Below, one piece after another: positions 1-11,749 of a stretch of DNA of 64,000 nucleotides. Position numbers and translations under genes: made by a program. Each line of letters opens with the position of its first letter. Within the stretch, counting starts at the first letter, position 1. Location of the stretch: the NCBI GenBank assembly GCA_021613335.1, contig JAJTWR010000044.1, forward strand, positions 4,109,501-4,173,500, written 5' to 3'. This DNA comes from Whitmania pigra. Taxonomy: Eukaryota; Annelida; Clitellata; Hirudinida; Haemopidae. The notes under the pieces are model-generated. The model searched no databases, was not told the origin of the DNA, and saw nothing but the letters and a program-made list of their open reading frames with translations.

Positions 1-59
1 CAATTCTTAAAAAAAAAGTTCACATTTGAAGACTACATTTCATTCCATCGCTGGCTTAC

Positions 60-1195
60 CTGCATGCGTGGCTGTATTGCCGCTCCAGAATATAAGATCG
101 GAATTTAGAGTCGAAGGCTTCGGAGCAGGTTTGAGTAGAGATGAATTCCTTCAGGAAGCAGCTGGTCATAGGCTCCAACTCTGAAAAATTCAGCCAGTAA
201 TTGTTAGACCCATTACACATAAGTTGTCTGACTGCCTAAATGGCGTTCTCAAGCGGAGGCGCCTGGGCCATCCACAAATGCAGATGGGGATTTTGGGACA
301 TAAGGCACAGAGGCATCCAATGATGCCGTTCCGGCAATATTTTATTTTGCTAGTCAGTCTCGAAAGTTGAAAAAATCGAAACCTTATTCATTAAGATAGA
401 AAATTTCAAACATTTAGCTCCATTTGCTGCCCTTACGCAAATGACAATACTGTTTAAAACACCTGAGCAACTTTTATGGGGTCAAATTTCTCGAAAACCG
501 ACTTTAGTGACTTTAAGAAAAATTATTAGGCAAGTTTTTAAAAAATTAAAAAAAGTTAGCTATTTAACAATTTTTCAGATGGCCTTGTTGGAAATTGGTA
601 TGGTATGGAAATAGAAAAAGTGTGCAAAATATACCATTAGGCTTCATAAAATTATTAAAAGTTAAACAAAAGTTGGTCAAGGAAGAAGTTTAAATCTAGC
701 CTCTGGGAGTTCTGCTGGCACAAGGTGACGAGTACACATAGTACCTTGATAGATGAGACTTAATCACATCCACGGCTGTACTGTCAGATTTGCAACTGTG
801 AATGAGTCTCTGATAACAAGCTTTGGTGGATTCCCATGCCCTGATACATAAATTACAAGACACTGCCTTAATTTAGAATTTCAAAGTAGATAAATGCGAT
901 AAGGAAATGTTAACGAGGAAAGTCTTACATGCAGGTCTTGTTGATTTTATGTGAATTGAAGCTATCGCCGTGTTGGAGGTGATGAACAAGATGTTTTGAA
1001 CAATCTCTTGATGGTTCGTCCCAATATGCCTCTGGACAATGGGAGTCAGCAAGTTTTGAGCATTTAACTGAAATTATCGATGCAATACAGCGTCATATAA
1101 AATGTCTTTTCAAATCAAATGAAATTATCATATTACTCACCAGATATTGCGGCCATTCCGAGTAGTAGAAGACTACATTTCAAAGCGATAAGCAT
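60..1195 (-). CDS. Putative secreted Cys-containing protein, first two exons (partial)
   Basis: Exon 1 (1195-1141) starts with ATG and encodes a typical signal peptide, MLIALKCSLLLLGMAAIS, ending at a consensus donor (G|GTGAGT) in phase 1. Exon 2 (180-60) follows an acceptor with a T-rich tract (ATTTTTCAG). Entering in the matching phase, it stays open for 39 codons, includes three cysteines (contexts TSC, QTC, HAC), and ends at a strong donor (CAG|GTAAGC). The agreement of signal peptide, donor, acceptor and reading phase is the evidence. The gene continues beyond position 1 on the minus strand. I do not recognise the family. A small secreted or extracellular Cys-rich protein is the inference. 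A further exon could lie in the 960-bp intron. Confidence 0.45.
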
Positions 1196-2274
1196 TTTAA
1201 CATCATATTCGATCTTTCGTTTGTGACAACCATGCTTTTACAATTCAGTTTGAATCGTTCAAATGCATTTCTTCCACGACTTATAAAAATTCCTTCTGAA
1301 CACGTGAGATTATATTGTCACATTTCTCGTCTGTTATCGCAAAAATTTCAATTGACTACAAATTGTGCTTTCTTGAAATTCTTGACAAATTAGATACTAT
1401 TTTGATTCCACACACTGCTATATGCTAATTAAATGCTGGGAAATAACAAGCATGCGCATAAGACGATGGAAGCCCAGGCAGCATTAGCAACCACCCGAAG
1501 CTCCTGAGGAGGCCATCATAGGACAGACTGCATGCTCCCCTCAGCCTTATTGACGTGCATATTAACGCTTGTTTATGCGGGCCTTTCGTGCACATTATTA
1601 TAGTCCACATCTCCATGCTGGTCACAAACTGCTAAGATTAATGATCTGACATTCTTTTTGTCTCTAAATCTACTTTCCTATCTTTCCAGCAGCTTAATAG
1701 TCCCATGCTGGCAGCAAGACTACAGGCGAGCAACGTGGATGGTTAGGCGCTTACAGCGGTGTCGCAAATTAGTTCAATTATACCTGAATAAAACACGCCA
1801 TAAAATGTTTACGTGCTTCTTGCCATGAAGTATATACGTTGATAAAGTTTCTTCTGCACATGCCACATATCATTTTACTCTGATTATGGTTAGATCCGTC
1901 TAGAATCGGAAAAGATATGCAGCTCTAAGTTGAGGCAATAACTCTTTCCACCCTTACCTACCTAGAAAAATTTAAATGAATCCCACAAAAATCGCGCTAT
2001 AGAACTATTAATAATACCCATAAACAACTCATAGGCTTTTAAACTGGATCAGACAACTGAACACTAAGTAAGCTTCAGTGAATATCAAAATGATGGTCGA
2101 AAATCCAAGCAAATAACTAAAGGTAAAACAAGCATTTTTAATCGGATGATAAACAATCGGTGGTCAAGGCACGGATTCCAGCACCATTGCAGGAGCACAT
2201 GACCTGATTCCACTGAATGAGACTAATCAATTGACAAGATCAACTTTAATTCATTAGGATTCAAAATGATTTGG
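1196..2274. other. Intergenic, nothing recognised
   Basis: Spacer between the putative secreted-protein gene and the 3' end of aminoacylase-1. Positions about 1430-1780 are richer in G+C than their surroundings and may be an old dispersed repeat, but I could match them to nothing else in the window. No coding exon is evident. Confidence 0.4.
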
Positions 2275-4823
2275 TCAGCAGTCTGCAAGTTTCGGTATAA
2301 TTCTGTAGTAAATGTCAATGCCACGAATGAAGGTCTCCCTATTCAAGTACTCATTGTGATCATGAAGCAACTGTTTTGTTCTATTAATTGGAGAAAATCC
2401 AATGGCAGGAATTCCAGCCTGAAACAAATTAAAGTCTCAGTAAACTCCAAGGTGTTTTATTAACAGTATCACCATATGACTAACCTTCCTTACATAGCGA
2501 CTATCGGTTGCACCAGGGAAAACCTCAAGATCAACTTTTAAATCCCTTCAAAATCAGTTTTTTTTTATTATTAAGTTAGGACATTTAAAAAACAAAAGAA
2601 CTCACATCTCAGCAAAAGAGGAACTCAGAGCTTTCCAGAATATGTTTTCATCAGAAGTGTCAGTTTTCTGTTGTGTATCAGATTTCTGTAAAAATAATTT
2701 CAATCTTTCGATGATACCAGTAATCATTTTACTGAAACAAGTAAATCAATAACTTGAAGAAAGTTCATCTCCACTCCATCACCAGCCTGATGAATCCACT
2801 GCCTAATCTCCTCCTCAAATTTCTGGAGATCAACAGTGGGGGGAAGTCTTAGATCAAAGTCTGAAATAAATCATATTCCCATGCTTAGCACCTTTCATTA
2901 GTCAACACTCAAAGGTTTAAGTACTTACAAGCTTTGAAGTTATTAGGAACCACATTAGGCTGAACACCTCCCTGGAATTGAAAGTTGACACTTACAATTA
3001 CTTGGAATTAGGTGAGAAGAAACAGTTTACTTGAATCATTGTCAAATTGACAGTTGTAACTTCACCAATCTTCAGGCCATCCAATTCCTTCCTGAAAAAA
3101 TAGCAATTCACATTCGAGTTGGCTGAATAGGATGCGTGCCTGCAGGTGGCATTAATGGCAACGGTTGTTATATGCCTTGTTCACGACCCAGCATGCACCG
3201 TCAGGGATCACCCTCGGATAGGGTTTCTATACGAATGGTAGATTGATTAAAATGTGCCTTAATGTCCTACCTGGACACATGAGCCACTCAAAAAATCATC
3301 TAATTAGCATTAGCAAATTCTTGTTTGGAAGATTGGTTACTGACTTACCTTTTTTCCTCTGAATCCTTGAACTTTAGAAAAGAGTTGATGACACGCCTCT
3401 AAGTAGTCGGGGTGAAAAATAAGTTTATCAGCACTATAAACTTAATTTATAAAGTAGCAGTTGAATGAGTTTATGAAAATCTAAAATAAACAATGCAAAT
3501 TGACTGAAATTAATATTAGCACAAAGTTAATTGACATCCAGCAACAAAAGGGAATTCCACAATATAATCCTTAATTTACCAGTTTTTCAGCAGCATTATT
3601 TTTGATGAACATGGATCCATGACCAGGATCTCCAGGACAAACAACTTCAATCCCTGCCACAGATCAATGTAACTGCTTACTGATTTAACTGTATTCATCC
3701 GTATTTCACTTTATTTAACTACAAGTATCAACCATCTGAAGAAGCACCTACACCATGGAGAGCGTTCTGCATAATAAACTTTGAAAGAGTCTGTTTCGCT
3801 GGGGAGTCCTGCAAACATTTTTAAAGTAAAATGTTCATGCAAAATTATTCTACAAACAAATTCTTCAATGCTTCAAAATTAAAACCTTCATCCAAAGAAA
3901 ATCCGACATTGAGTTCATTGAACTCATTTGAAGCCACAAAACAGGCCATTCCATCTGCACCACCAATCTCTTCATCTTAAGAAACACATACATGGATAAA
4001 ACATGAAAAACATAGATAAAATTTAATTGCTGCGTCACTCATAATCTGATGCACTGTGATACCTGGCACAAACAACAAATGAATTGTCCTTTTGAATCTC
4101 TTTCCTTCCAAAATAAACCTTCTCATGGCTTCAATGTATCTGAAAATAAAATTTAAAAGTAATGAAGATGATAAATTAGCCATATTTGCTTATTTCTAAC
4201 TGGATGCCTATGGATTTCATATCCTGTGTTCCCCTGGCAAAAATATCTCCATTAGAATCCATATAAGCCTCAAATGGATCATATCTCCAATGGTCCTGAA
4301 TGATCATAATGCACATATTCATATAATAACTGTTAAGATGCTAAGTTGCAGCAAAAAATGCAATAACAGCAATAGCAAACATTATAGCTAAGGACATTTG
4401 AATTATTTTATAGAAATAAACATTTCAAGTCACCTTAAAAGCTGGCACAACATCAATGTGAGAATTGAGGAGCACTGATGACAGTGCAGGATTTGAACCA
4501 AGACATGTCATAAGAATGACTGGTTTTCCAGGAACAAACTAATTAGTGAAACATTGCGGTGATCAAAAATAGTCTAAATTAAATTATAATCTCAAGAATT
4601 AATGCCAACCTCATATTTCTTACATGGCAGTTTGAGTTCATGTGCTACTTCGAAAAGAAACTTGGTTGCTTCTCCTGTTTTGACATAAATTCAAGAAAGA
4701 AGAAAGATTTTTTGGCTAAAATATAATTAAAACTGCACCATAATCAGGAGTCGGATGCACCGTCTTTATTTTCAAATACTTTCTGAAGTTCTCAACAGCA
4801 AGCGAATCAAGCTCAGCCACCAT
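2275..4823 (-). CDS. ACY1: Aminoacylase-1 (N-acyl-L-amino-acid amidohydrolase), M20 metallopeptidase
   Basis: Cytosolic zinc enzyme that removes the acyl group from N-acylated amino acids, salvaging amino acids from degraded N-acetylated proteins. About 15 exons are readable, from ATG at 4823 ([17 protein letters not shown]) to TGA at 2275-2277, giving about 400 residues, the usual length. Visible M20 signatures: [11 protein letters not shown] (metal His and catalytic Asp), RGTQDMKS (bridging Asp), DEEIGG (catalytic and metal Glu), FSLDEG (metal Asp), [14 protein letters not shown] in the dimerisation lid, FSPINRT and [10 protein letters not shown] near the C terminus (last metal His). All expected metal ligands are present, so it should be active. 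Only the Thr of the usual H-T-D motif is replaced, by Ile. The exon 9-10 intron holds a SINE. A hAT transposon lies 226 bp upstream of the start. Confidence 0.93.
3118..3300 (+). repeat. tRNA-derived SINE, copy C (tail type II)
   Basis: Lies in an aminoacylase-1 intron. The head GTTGGCTGAATAGGATGCG matches a pol III A box (TRGCNNARYNGG), and GTTCACGACCCAGC is a mutated B box. The following segment (CCGTCAGGGATCACCCTCGG) and the tail ending CCACTCAAAAAATC match copy E at 31440-31630. The copy is diverged and inactive. Confidence 0.7.
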
Positions 4824-5040
4824 CCTGACCCGATAGTGATTTGCACAAGAAAAATCGTTTAAATTGAGTTAAAAAGGATTTGCATAAGCAGCAGCTTGCA
4901 CATAAAAAATTAAAAATAATTCTCAGAGTTTTTTTTAGTTTAAGCAAATTTTGCTTGGATGAATCGTGCGATATATCAACGAAGGTCAACAATGATATAA
5001 GAATCGGGAAAATTGCAGTCTTGAATTAAGTTCCTTGAGT

Positions 5041-6294
5041 ACTGTGTGCAGTGGCGCCACTAGGGGGGGGGGCAGGGGGGGCGCAAGCCCCCCCAGGCCT
5101 AATAGGAGAGACCCTGCAATTTTTCCAAATCCGATCAGTTTTTTTTTGGTGGGGGGGGGGGGGGGGTAAGGGGATTTAACTGGTTTGAAACTTTGAGACA
5201 GAAGATAGTCAAACTCATTAATAAATTATTAAAGATACAAAATAAGACTGCAGACAGAAGATAGTCAAACTCATAATAATAATAATCTGTTCTATCTTTA
5301 ATTCTTTATTAATTATAATTGGTAGTTTTGATTTAAACAGTTTCAAAAATTTTTCGACTGCGTCGGGCTTTCGTCCCTTGTCTAAACTTGAGCTCCCCCC
5401 CCCAGCATTTTTCGCTGGTTATCTGATGATCAGATAATGTCGTTTTGCCAACCCTGCCTTGGCTGCTCTTGATGCTTTGCAGAATGGCACAATGACTCCC
5501 GAGCTTTCGGAATTCTGCAACCTTCATGGAAAAGACGCTGAAACTGTGCAAAGACAGCTCCAATTCACATCGACAAGTTTACGTGCTGATCAGTCTGACC
5601 GCAATGCGTTTATCGAACTACAAGATCTTTTCTGTGCCACAAGCATTCAGCCCGAGTTGCATATGCTCGATGTTGCTCTTACTCAGACATTTACGTCATC
5701 AGATGCAGAAAGGGCATTTTCTAAACTTCGCCTTATTAAAAGTCATCTCGGGACGACTATGTCTGCCTGTCGTTTGCAAAGTTTATTGAGAATATCTGTG
5801 AACAAAACAACTACTGCACTTCTTCCAGTAAATAAAATTGTGAACAGATTTTCACAGATTGATCGAAAAATTATTTTGTAACTCTAAACACATCAAAATG
5901 TAATTTAGACTACAACATTTCAAAATTGTTGTAAACTGTTTAGGATCTTAATTTCATACATAATTTAGATTAGGTGAAATGTTTAGGATATCAATCATAT
6001 CATATTACAATTTTAAACATATCATAAACTTTTTTTTTTACAGTTGCTTTAACTGGCTTGAAACTTTGAAACAGAAGATAGTCAAGCTCATTAATAAATT
6101 ATTAAAGATACAAAAAAAGACTGCAGACTTATAAATAAAAACTTATAATAATAATCAGTTCTATCTTTAATTCTTTATTAATTAAAATTAGTAGTATTGA
6201 TTTGAACAGTTTCAAAAATTTTTCGACTGCGTCGGGCTTTTCTAAACTTGAGCCCCCCCCAGCATTTTTCGCTGGTTGCGCCCCTGACTGTGTG
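5041..6294 (+). mobile_element. hAT transposon derivative with 8-bp target duplication
   Basis: The element spans 5049-6286 and is flanked by exact direct copies of ACTGTGTG (5041-5048 and 6287-6294), the 8-bp duplication typical of hAT elements. The ends are inverted: CAGTGGCGCCAC at the left, and GTTGCGCCCCTG at the right, whose complement is CAGGGGCGCAAC. Only the 3' end of a transposase remains (see 5459-5881). About 220-bp direct repeats (5196-5418 and 6056-6276) flank that fragment. Homopolymer G and C runs follow the left end. At 1238 bp it is a deletion derivative that cannot move alone. Confidence 0.88.
5459..5881 (+). pseudogene. hAT transposase fragment, C-terminal dimerisation domain
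   Basis: An open frame of about 140 codons inside the hAT element. It reads into the conserved hAT C-terminal pattern: FTSSDAERAFSKLRLIKSHL, followed by a hydrophobic stretch LQSLLRISVNK. This is the zinc-finger-MYM/hAT dimerisation region that packs against the RNase-H-like core. The catalytic core and N-terminal BED or MYM finger are absent. The frame has no true upstream context, since the preceding bases belong to the left internal repeat, so it is a truncated relic and not a host gene. Confidence 0.8.
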
Positions 6295-6299
6295 CAAGT

Positions 6300-6770
6300 G
6301 TGGAACCCTCATTTGAGAAGGATGTAGAAGTGTTGGAGAGAGTACAAAGAAGGGCAACCAGGATGATAGAAGGTTTTGGAAAGCTGAGTTACAAGGAAAG
6401 ATTAAATAGATGTAAATTAACGACTCTGGAAAAGAGAAGAAATAGAGGGGACCTCATCGAGGCATTCAAAATTTTATCGGGAAGGGAAGGCCTTTTGCCT
6501 GAACAGTTTTTCGAAGCCACAAAAAGTGTTTCTACTAGAGGGCACGATTGTAAATTATATAGGAAGGCTTCGGGAAACTTGAAAAACAATTATTTCAGTT
6601 CAAGGGTGGTTTCCTTATGGAATAAACTAGATAAGGAAACCATCCATGCTGACACTTTAGATAAATTCAAAATTTACTTAAGTAAATTCGGATATTAGGA
6701 CTAAAAAGAGTGGTTATTACACAGATCCAGGTCTTCTTAACCACTACAAATAATTGTTATGTTATGTTAA
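6300..6770 (+). mobile_element. CR1/L2-like non-LTR retrotransposon, 3' end
   Basis: The open frame at 6300-6698 encodes the C-terminal tail of a LINE reverse transcriptase: LERVQRRATRMIEGF, SYKERLNRCKLTTLEKRR, GDLIEAFKILSG, SSRVVSLWNKLD and a closing LDKFKIYLSKFGY. This is the standard ending of CR1/L2/jockey-type ORF2 proteins. About 70 bp of 3' UTR follow and end in a short repeat, GTTATGTTATGTTA (6756-6769), as in CR1/L2 elements that end in short tandem repeats. It is 5'-truncated and begins just after the hAT target duplication. Confidence 0.82.
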
Positions 6771-6956
6771 GGAATGTTCGGACTGTGCCACGGCCCGGAA
6801 GCTCCTATCAACCAGAAATTTATTTGCTTGTTACGTTGTGAGGGTGAGAGAGAAGCAGCTGGTTTGTGGGTATCCGACAACCAACTGCACCGGGGTCTCC
6901 ACCCAGGTAAATCCGGTCATGGAAAGTTGAATTATTATATGAGGTTAGACTAAAAA
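6771..6956. other. Repeat fragment of unknown family
   Basis: A relatively GC-rich 180-bp segment between two LINE tails. It contains CACGGCCCGGAAGC and CACCGGGGTCTCCACCC. It is not coding and matches nothing else that I could see in the window. It may be a fragment of another repeat, or the 3' extension of the preceding LINE. Confidence 0.3.
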
Positions 6957-7335
6957 CCCCTGGAAAAGAGAAGAAGCAGAGGTTACCTCATTGAAGCCCT
7001 CAAATACTTTTGTAGAATCAACAATAGATCTTTATCGGATTTAATTTGAAACCATTAATGTCTAAAGGTAAAATTTATAGGCATCAAATGTGCCTCAGCA
7101 TCATCATCACAACTATCAACGTGCGCGTAAATTCCAAATTTGACTTTGATCGGTTCAATATTTGAGAAATTATGCTAACATTAAGAAGCGCTTGTAATCT
7201 TTTTACACGTACTGGAGATAAATTTAAGATAGCCTAAATAAACATGGATATTAGAAATTAAAAATAAGGTGTTGCACAGAATTCTAAGTTACTAGCTAAA
7301 CACTTTAAATAATTGCGTTATCTTATATTATGTGG
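6957..7335 (+). mobile_element. Second, decayed CR1/L2-like LINE tail
   Basis: The bases around 6957-7010 encode LEKRRSRGYLIEALK, paralogous to LEKRRNRGDLIEAFK in the copy just upstream. The rest aligns loosely through AAACATGGATATTAG and ACTAAACACTTTAAATAATTG to the same 3' UTR, ending near GTTATCTTATATTATG. Stops and indels interrupt the frame. The two copies lie head-to-tail within 400 bp. Confidence 0.65.
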
Positions 7336-8020
7336 AAGTGCCAAGTATCTAATATCTTTGTTGACCTCTATCATTAATGTGTTTTAATAATTTAGAATAA
7401 CTATTCACTTCAAAATTTCATTCAAAAAATGTCCAACTTGCCTGTTAATTGTTTATGACGTTATTTCTCTAAAATTCTCTAAAAAATCTGCTATTAAATG
7501 CTTGCAGTCGGTCAATTAAGTCGATAACTCTTACCTTGAAAGATGATTCTAGAGATTATGATTTCAGTTGAACTTTGGCGTGAAATTATTGATGTTCTTG
7601 GTCTATTCTGATATGAAATTACAATAATTTTAAATTAATTTGATATTTGATACTTTAAGTATCTTTTTATAAATTTTCTTTTAAAATTTGATATTTCGAT
7701 TAATCTTTTTTTTGAAAAAAAATAATATTTGCAACCTTTCAGTCTTGGTATTCAATTATAAATTCACTGGGCATCATGGATTCGCAACGATCTCAGTGAA
7801 TTTGATTAGTAAGAGCTTTATTTCTTTTAGTAGTTCTTTATTTTACTTATATGCGTAGATGCCTAAATGACATAGCAAAAACAATTTTGGTTAATAACTT
7901 TTTCAAAATAATGTGTATTATATTAATTTTGATATCCTGATTCCGGTGATATCAGCCATTTTTCTCTATCACTTGTAGAATTGATGTTATACCAATTTTA
8001 GTATAAGACTCTACTCTGTA
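7336..8020. other. AT-rich spacer, nothing recognised
   Basis: No coding, RNA or repeat signal could be recognised. Long A and T runs dominate. Confidence 0.35.
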
Positions 8021-8995
8021 TATAGTGCGTTGCAAAAATTGGCCCAGTTACGTTTTTTTTATGATAACTTTTTATGTACAGAATTTTCATAAGACATTTT
8101 TTCACACAATATACTGAAACACAAATTTATTGAAAAACTCTGACAAATATTTCGAGAAAAAACTGAAAATACCCAAAATTACGCACATTAAGGATATAGA
8201 TTTTCATACTTGGTAAGGTCAAACCTTTAGATTATTATTTACATAAAAGTCAATAACGTATCTTATCTCCTTTCTTAATAATTAATACTTGAACTCTATT
8301 TTTTAATAAATTCAAGAAAGGTTTCAAGCTCTTTTCATCCAGTTCTTTCCAGGCCTTATTTAAAGCATTTTCAGGGCCTTGAAATTCATCTAAAATCTAT
8401 TCATTCGACAAAAGTTTTTGTCAGTCTTTGTGATGTTCTATCGTTTAATTTGTTCGTGAAAAACCAACAACCGTTCCTTTTTATTTTCCGCACTTCAACG
8501 CCGCCATATAAACAAAGATCCCCTATCGTTCCTGTCTGTCAATCTCTACATCGTTACTACATTACAGTCTTGATGTGTATAGAGTGGCATTGTCATGCTG
8601 GCAAATGACTGCATCATCTCCAAATCTGTCACACAGCGGAATGAGATACTGGTCCAAAATATGTTTCAACATATTTTTGTTAGTTCTGCTTGCCTTGCAA
8701 AAAGATGAGTTCAGATGAACCACAAGAGGAAATGGCAGCTCAGACCATCACTGAGCCACCTTCAAAATTTCTTTTAAAAAATATTTTTGGGGCTCTCTGA
8801 CATCGTGCTAATAATATTTATAACCATCTGGACCATTCGAATGAATTTTCTTTTCAACTGATTAAAGTCTGTTGCATCAGCCAATTTATATCATTTTAGT
8901 TGGCCGTTTCGAGTTAGACTGTCATTACCTCATCATGTTATGCACCAACCAATTAAAAACTCCCCAAGTAACCCTCGTTCGCTTATAACTTTGTT
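8021..8995 (-). pseudogene. Tc1/mariner transposon remnant
   Basis: On the minus strand the bases around 8740-8765 encode GGSVMV followed by AAIS, and about 8580-8630 encodes GDDAVICQHDNATLYT. These correspond to the GGGSVMVWA and FQQDNAPxH catalytic blocks of Tc1/mariner transposases. The C-terminal AWKELDEKSLKPFL and a stop follow, near 8250-8360. The end CAGTGCGTTGCAAAAATTGG-type sequence near 8024 resembles a Tc1 terminal repeat. Several stops break the frame. The 3' segment (8230-8330) recurs at 38125-38215. Confidence 0.72.
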
Positions 8996-10490
8996 GCTGA
9001 GAATTAAAAGTTTAAAAGCTAATACCTGGGGCAAACTGATAATTTGACAAACCACCAGCATCATTACTTTGTTATTCAATCTTGTAAATTTTGACCACTC
9101 TCCTTCTTAAAATTATCAATTTAGCGCCACCTTAGTTATGGCGCTCGTGATGGCCGTTCGCCCCCCCCTCTTAATTCTTTAATAAGCAAGGAATTTCCGT
9201 ATTTCAGAAATAATGAGTTTAATAATTGAAGTCAAACAATCTAATATTATAATTAAGAAATAAAAATTTTTCTGCGTTGTGGCCAAGTAAATTGCTGCGT
9301 CAGTGGTCATACTGTTGTCCGGCTGCACTAAAAAACTGCTAACTCGCCACGCTGGTATATATAAACAATATACTCTCAATAGACAAAACTGAATTTAAAA
9401 AATTTTTTTTCGTTTCCAAAAGCAATTTCGACCGAAAACGAAAATGAATCGATAAATAATTTTCCATAAATGACAAAAAGTCAAAAACGAAAACGAAGTT
9501 CGGTTGGTCTCTGATCTGGAAGCAGTCCCTCCGTAGCAACCAACAGAAATCAGACGTCATGATCAGGCTACATTTTCCTTGAAATGAGATAATATCAATA
9601 AAATATCATTATGGAAACATTCACCATGCTCATCAGAAACATCAAATGGTCAAGAAAGAATTCTAGGTACGAATGAAAGAAGCGCATCCTCAATTGCATA
9701 TTTGCTCCTATTGCCTCACGTATGAGTTTCATTACAAGTTCTTTGTAGTTTTCCGACTTCTCAAAAACCCATCAATAACAGTTTTCCAAATCTGTTAGTT
9801 TTATTTCAAATACATTATCTTTCATAATATGTCTGATTTGATGTCCAACAAAAACTTCTTCCATCAACTTTACATTAGTCATTCGGGAAAATTTCTGTTT
9901 TTGCTGCTGAAAGGTTTCGAGATTGTTCTTAATATTCTTTACAAACTTATTTATTAATGTTATATCATTGTACTTAGAGTCACTGGATGAATCTTTAAAT
10001 CAGAAATCAAAATATATAATAGATTATTTACTACGATTTTCACTGCGACATATTTTTGACTACAGAAATAATTATTTGGTTTTAACATTTAACATAAACT
10101 TCTCAAATTAAGGAAATGCTATGTGTGCATTAATAACTGCTGAACCCCTACATAGCTGACAAACACAGCTGTAGGTATGATGTCAGCAATTGGGTCAGGT
10201 CAAATAAACTCAGTAAGTACCTCCCACCAAAGTATCTCAAAATTTTGTATATTTTGATACAACAAACATAATTTGAAAAAATTTCTGACGACAACACCGC
10301 GTTTCTCGGCCAATGGTTTGGCTCCGTCGTTCGGTGAGTCATTCATACCGGAGACCGACGGCTTTCACCGGTTTGTGTCCTCTTAAGACTTCTTCTGGCT
10401 CCTCATGTGCCAGATCCAGAATGAAGCCGCTTTTGCGTCCTCAGATATCTTTGTCATAGCCTTTGTTCTCTCCCGGATCTAAAACGTGGA
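8996..10490. other. Intergenic, AT-rich, nothing firmly recognised
   Basis: No gene found. Positions 9121-9175 carry a C-rich run and GGCGC motifs like those at hAT ends, but no matching partner end or duplication was seen. The short open frames in this stretch are low-complexity and lack splice or protein support. Confidence 0.35.
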
Positions 10491-10760
10491 TATTGTATGT
10501 ATATTCATACAAGCCTTTAATCCTAAACCGATTTGATTGAAGCTTGAAACACTTGAGTACGTTGACTATGGGGTCAGTTTAGTCTACTTTGCAGAAAAAT
10601 CGATTATTATTTTGCGTTTTATTGCCAAAAAACTTCTTCTGGGCTTATTCCTACAAGAGCTTAGGCGCAAGCTGATTAATATTCATGGTCGTAAGCTTTA
10701 AGTTTATATTGTAAATTTTCCGTTGTATATCTTAAAAATTTACATTTTTTATTATTTATC
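10490..10760 (+). repeat. Helitron-associated repeat, decayed copy
   Basis: This segment matches, in inverted orientation, bases about 46565-46795 next to a Helitron helicase fragment. Shared blocks include CCGATTTGATTGAAGCTTGAAAC, TTTAGTCTACTTTGCA, CTTCTTCTGGGCTTATTC and CTGATTAATATTCATG, compared as reverse complements. It is a second member of the same dispersed family. No helicase motif is readable here. Confidence 0.65.
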
Positions 10761-11749
10761 TATGATTTAATATTAGCGTTATTTTGGTAGCCATCTTATT
10801 CTTTGTCATTTGTAATTTATTAATTTTTATACTATACATGAAGTTCGTTCATTTACAGATCTATTACCGGGAAAAGCCGGAGAAACAGCTAGTGGTTGAT
10901 AAAGTAACTACATTAGCACACGATTGTAAAATGGTCACATTGAAAAGTTGTTTTCAGTAACTGTAACTGATAACTGGAAGGTTGTAACTGGTAGCCGGGA
11001 AGACAGTATGAAGTTAACTCTAACTGGAAAATGTAACTAACTCAAATTCTGACTGAAATACCGTATTTCCTGACTGAAATAACCCTAGCTCCCACCAACC
11101 CTGCTGATTTTGGAAGCAGTCCAGCTCGTTGATCTGTCGACAAATAAACAAATGAAATCAGTAGGCCGGCCTACCGATTTTGTCGGCAGGTAAATGAGCA
11201 ACACCATCAAACCAGTTCGTGAACCCATCGGCAAAACCGACTAACCTTCCACCGGGCTTTTGTCTCCCATAAGATGCAAAGCTGGACTGCCGGCATTGAA
11301 AATAAACTACTTGATTACGAAACACTTGCGACGCCTTACTTAATTAGTTATTTATCGCCGTTTGTACATCCGCATGTAAGGTTTGGTCTGCAAACAAACA
11401 AACCCCTCGAACGGGTTACTATTGGGAACCAGATGACGTCTCTCAATACGAAATACGATTATTTGGCACCCCGTCATAATAGCCCGGCGACAAAATAGCC
11501 CCGTCAAAATAGCACCATCAAAACATAAAACTCATTTCATTTAATCAAATTTGAAATAAGTTATAGGTTAATGTATCAACTCATATAAATATTTTTTTTA
11601 TAAGGATACTTTGACGGGGATGTATCAACCTTGAACTTTTATGCGAAGATTGCTACCGATTACTCAATAATTACCTGCAAACAATTTAAGACAAACAATA
11701 AATTGAATTGTGACGCTATCAATGACATAGTTACATAAAATAAAATAAA
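10761..11749. other. Intergenic with short degenerate repeat
   Basis: No gene found. Positions 11467-11525 hold three imperfect units resembling CCCCGTCAAAATAGC, of a kind often seen at transposon ends. The rest is unassigned. Confidence 0.35.

Noticed and set aside
28..1182. Identical 15-mer GAAGACTACATTTCA at 28-42 and 1168-1182, hinting at a duplicated signal-peptide exon
   Set aside because: Only 15 bp match. The left copy has stops in the needed frame and no donor or acceptor around it, so coincidence is more likely.
5076..5166. Long G and C homopolymer runs as a possible G-quadruplex regulatory site
   Set aside because: The runs are part of the hAT terminal region and recur near its other end, so no host function needs to be invoked. 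They are also prone to sequencing error.
9121..9180. C-rich patch with GGCGC motifs as a fourth hAT element end
   Set aside because: No inverted partner and no 8-bp duplication could be found within reach.
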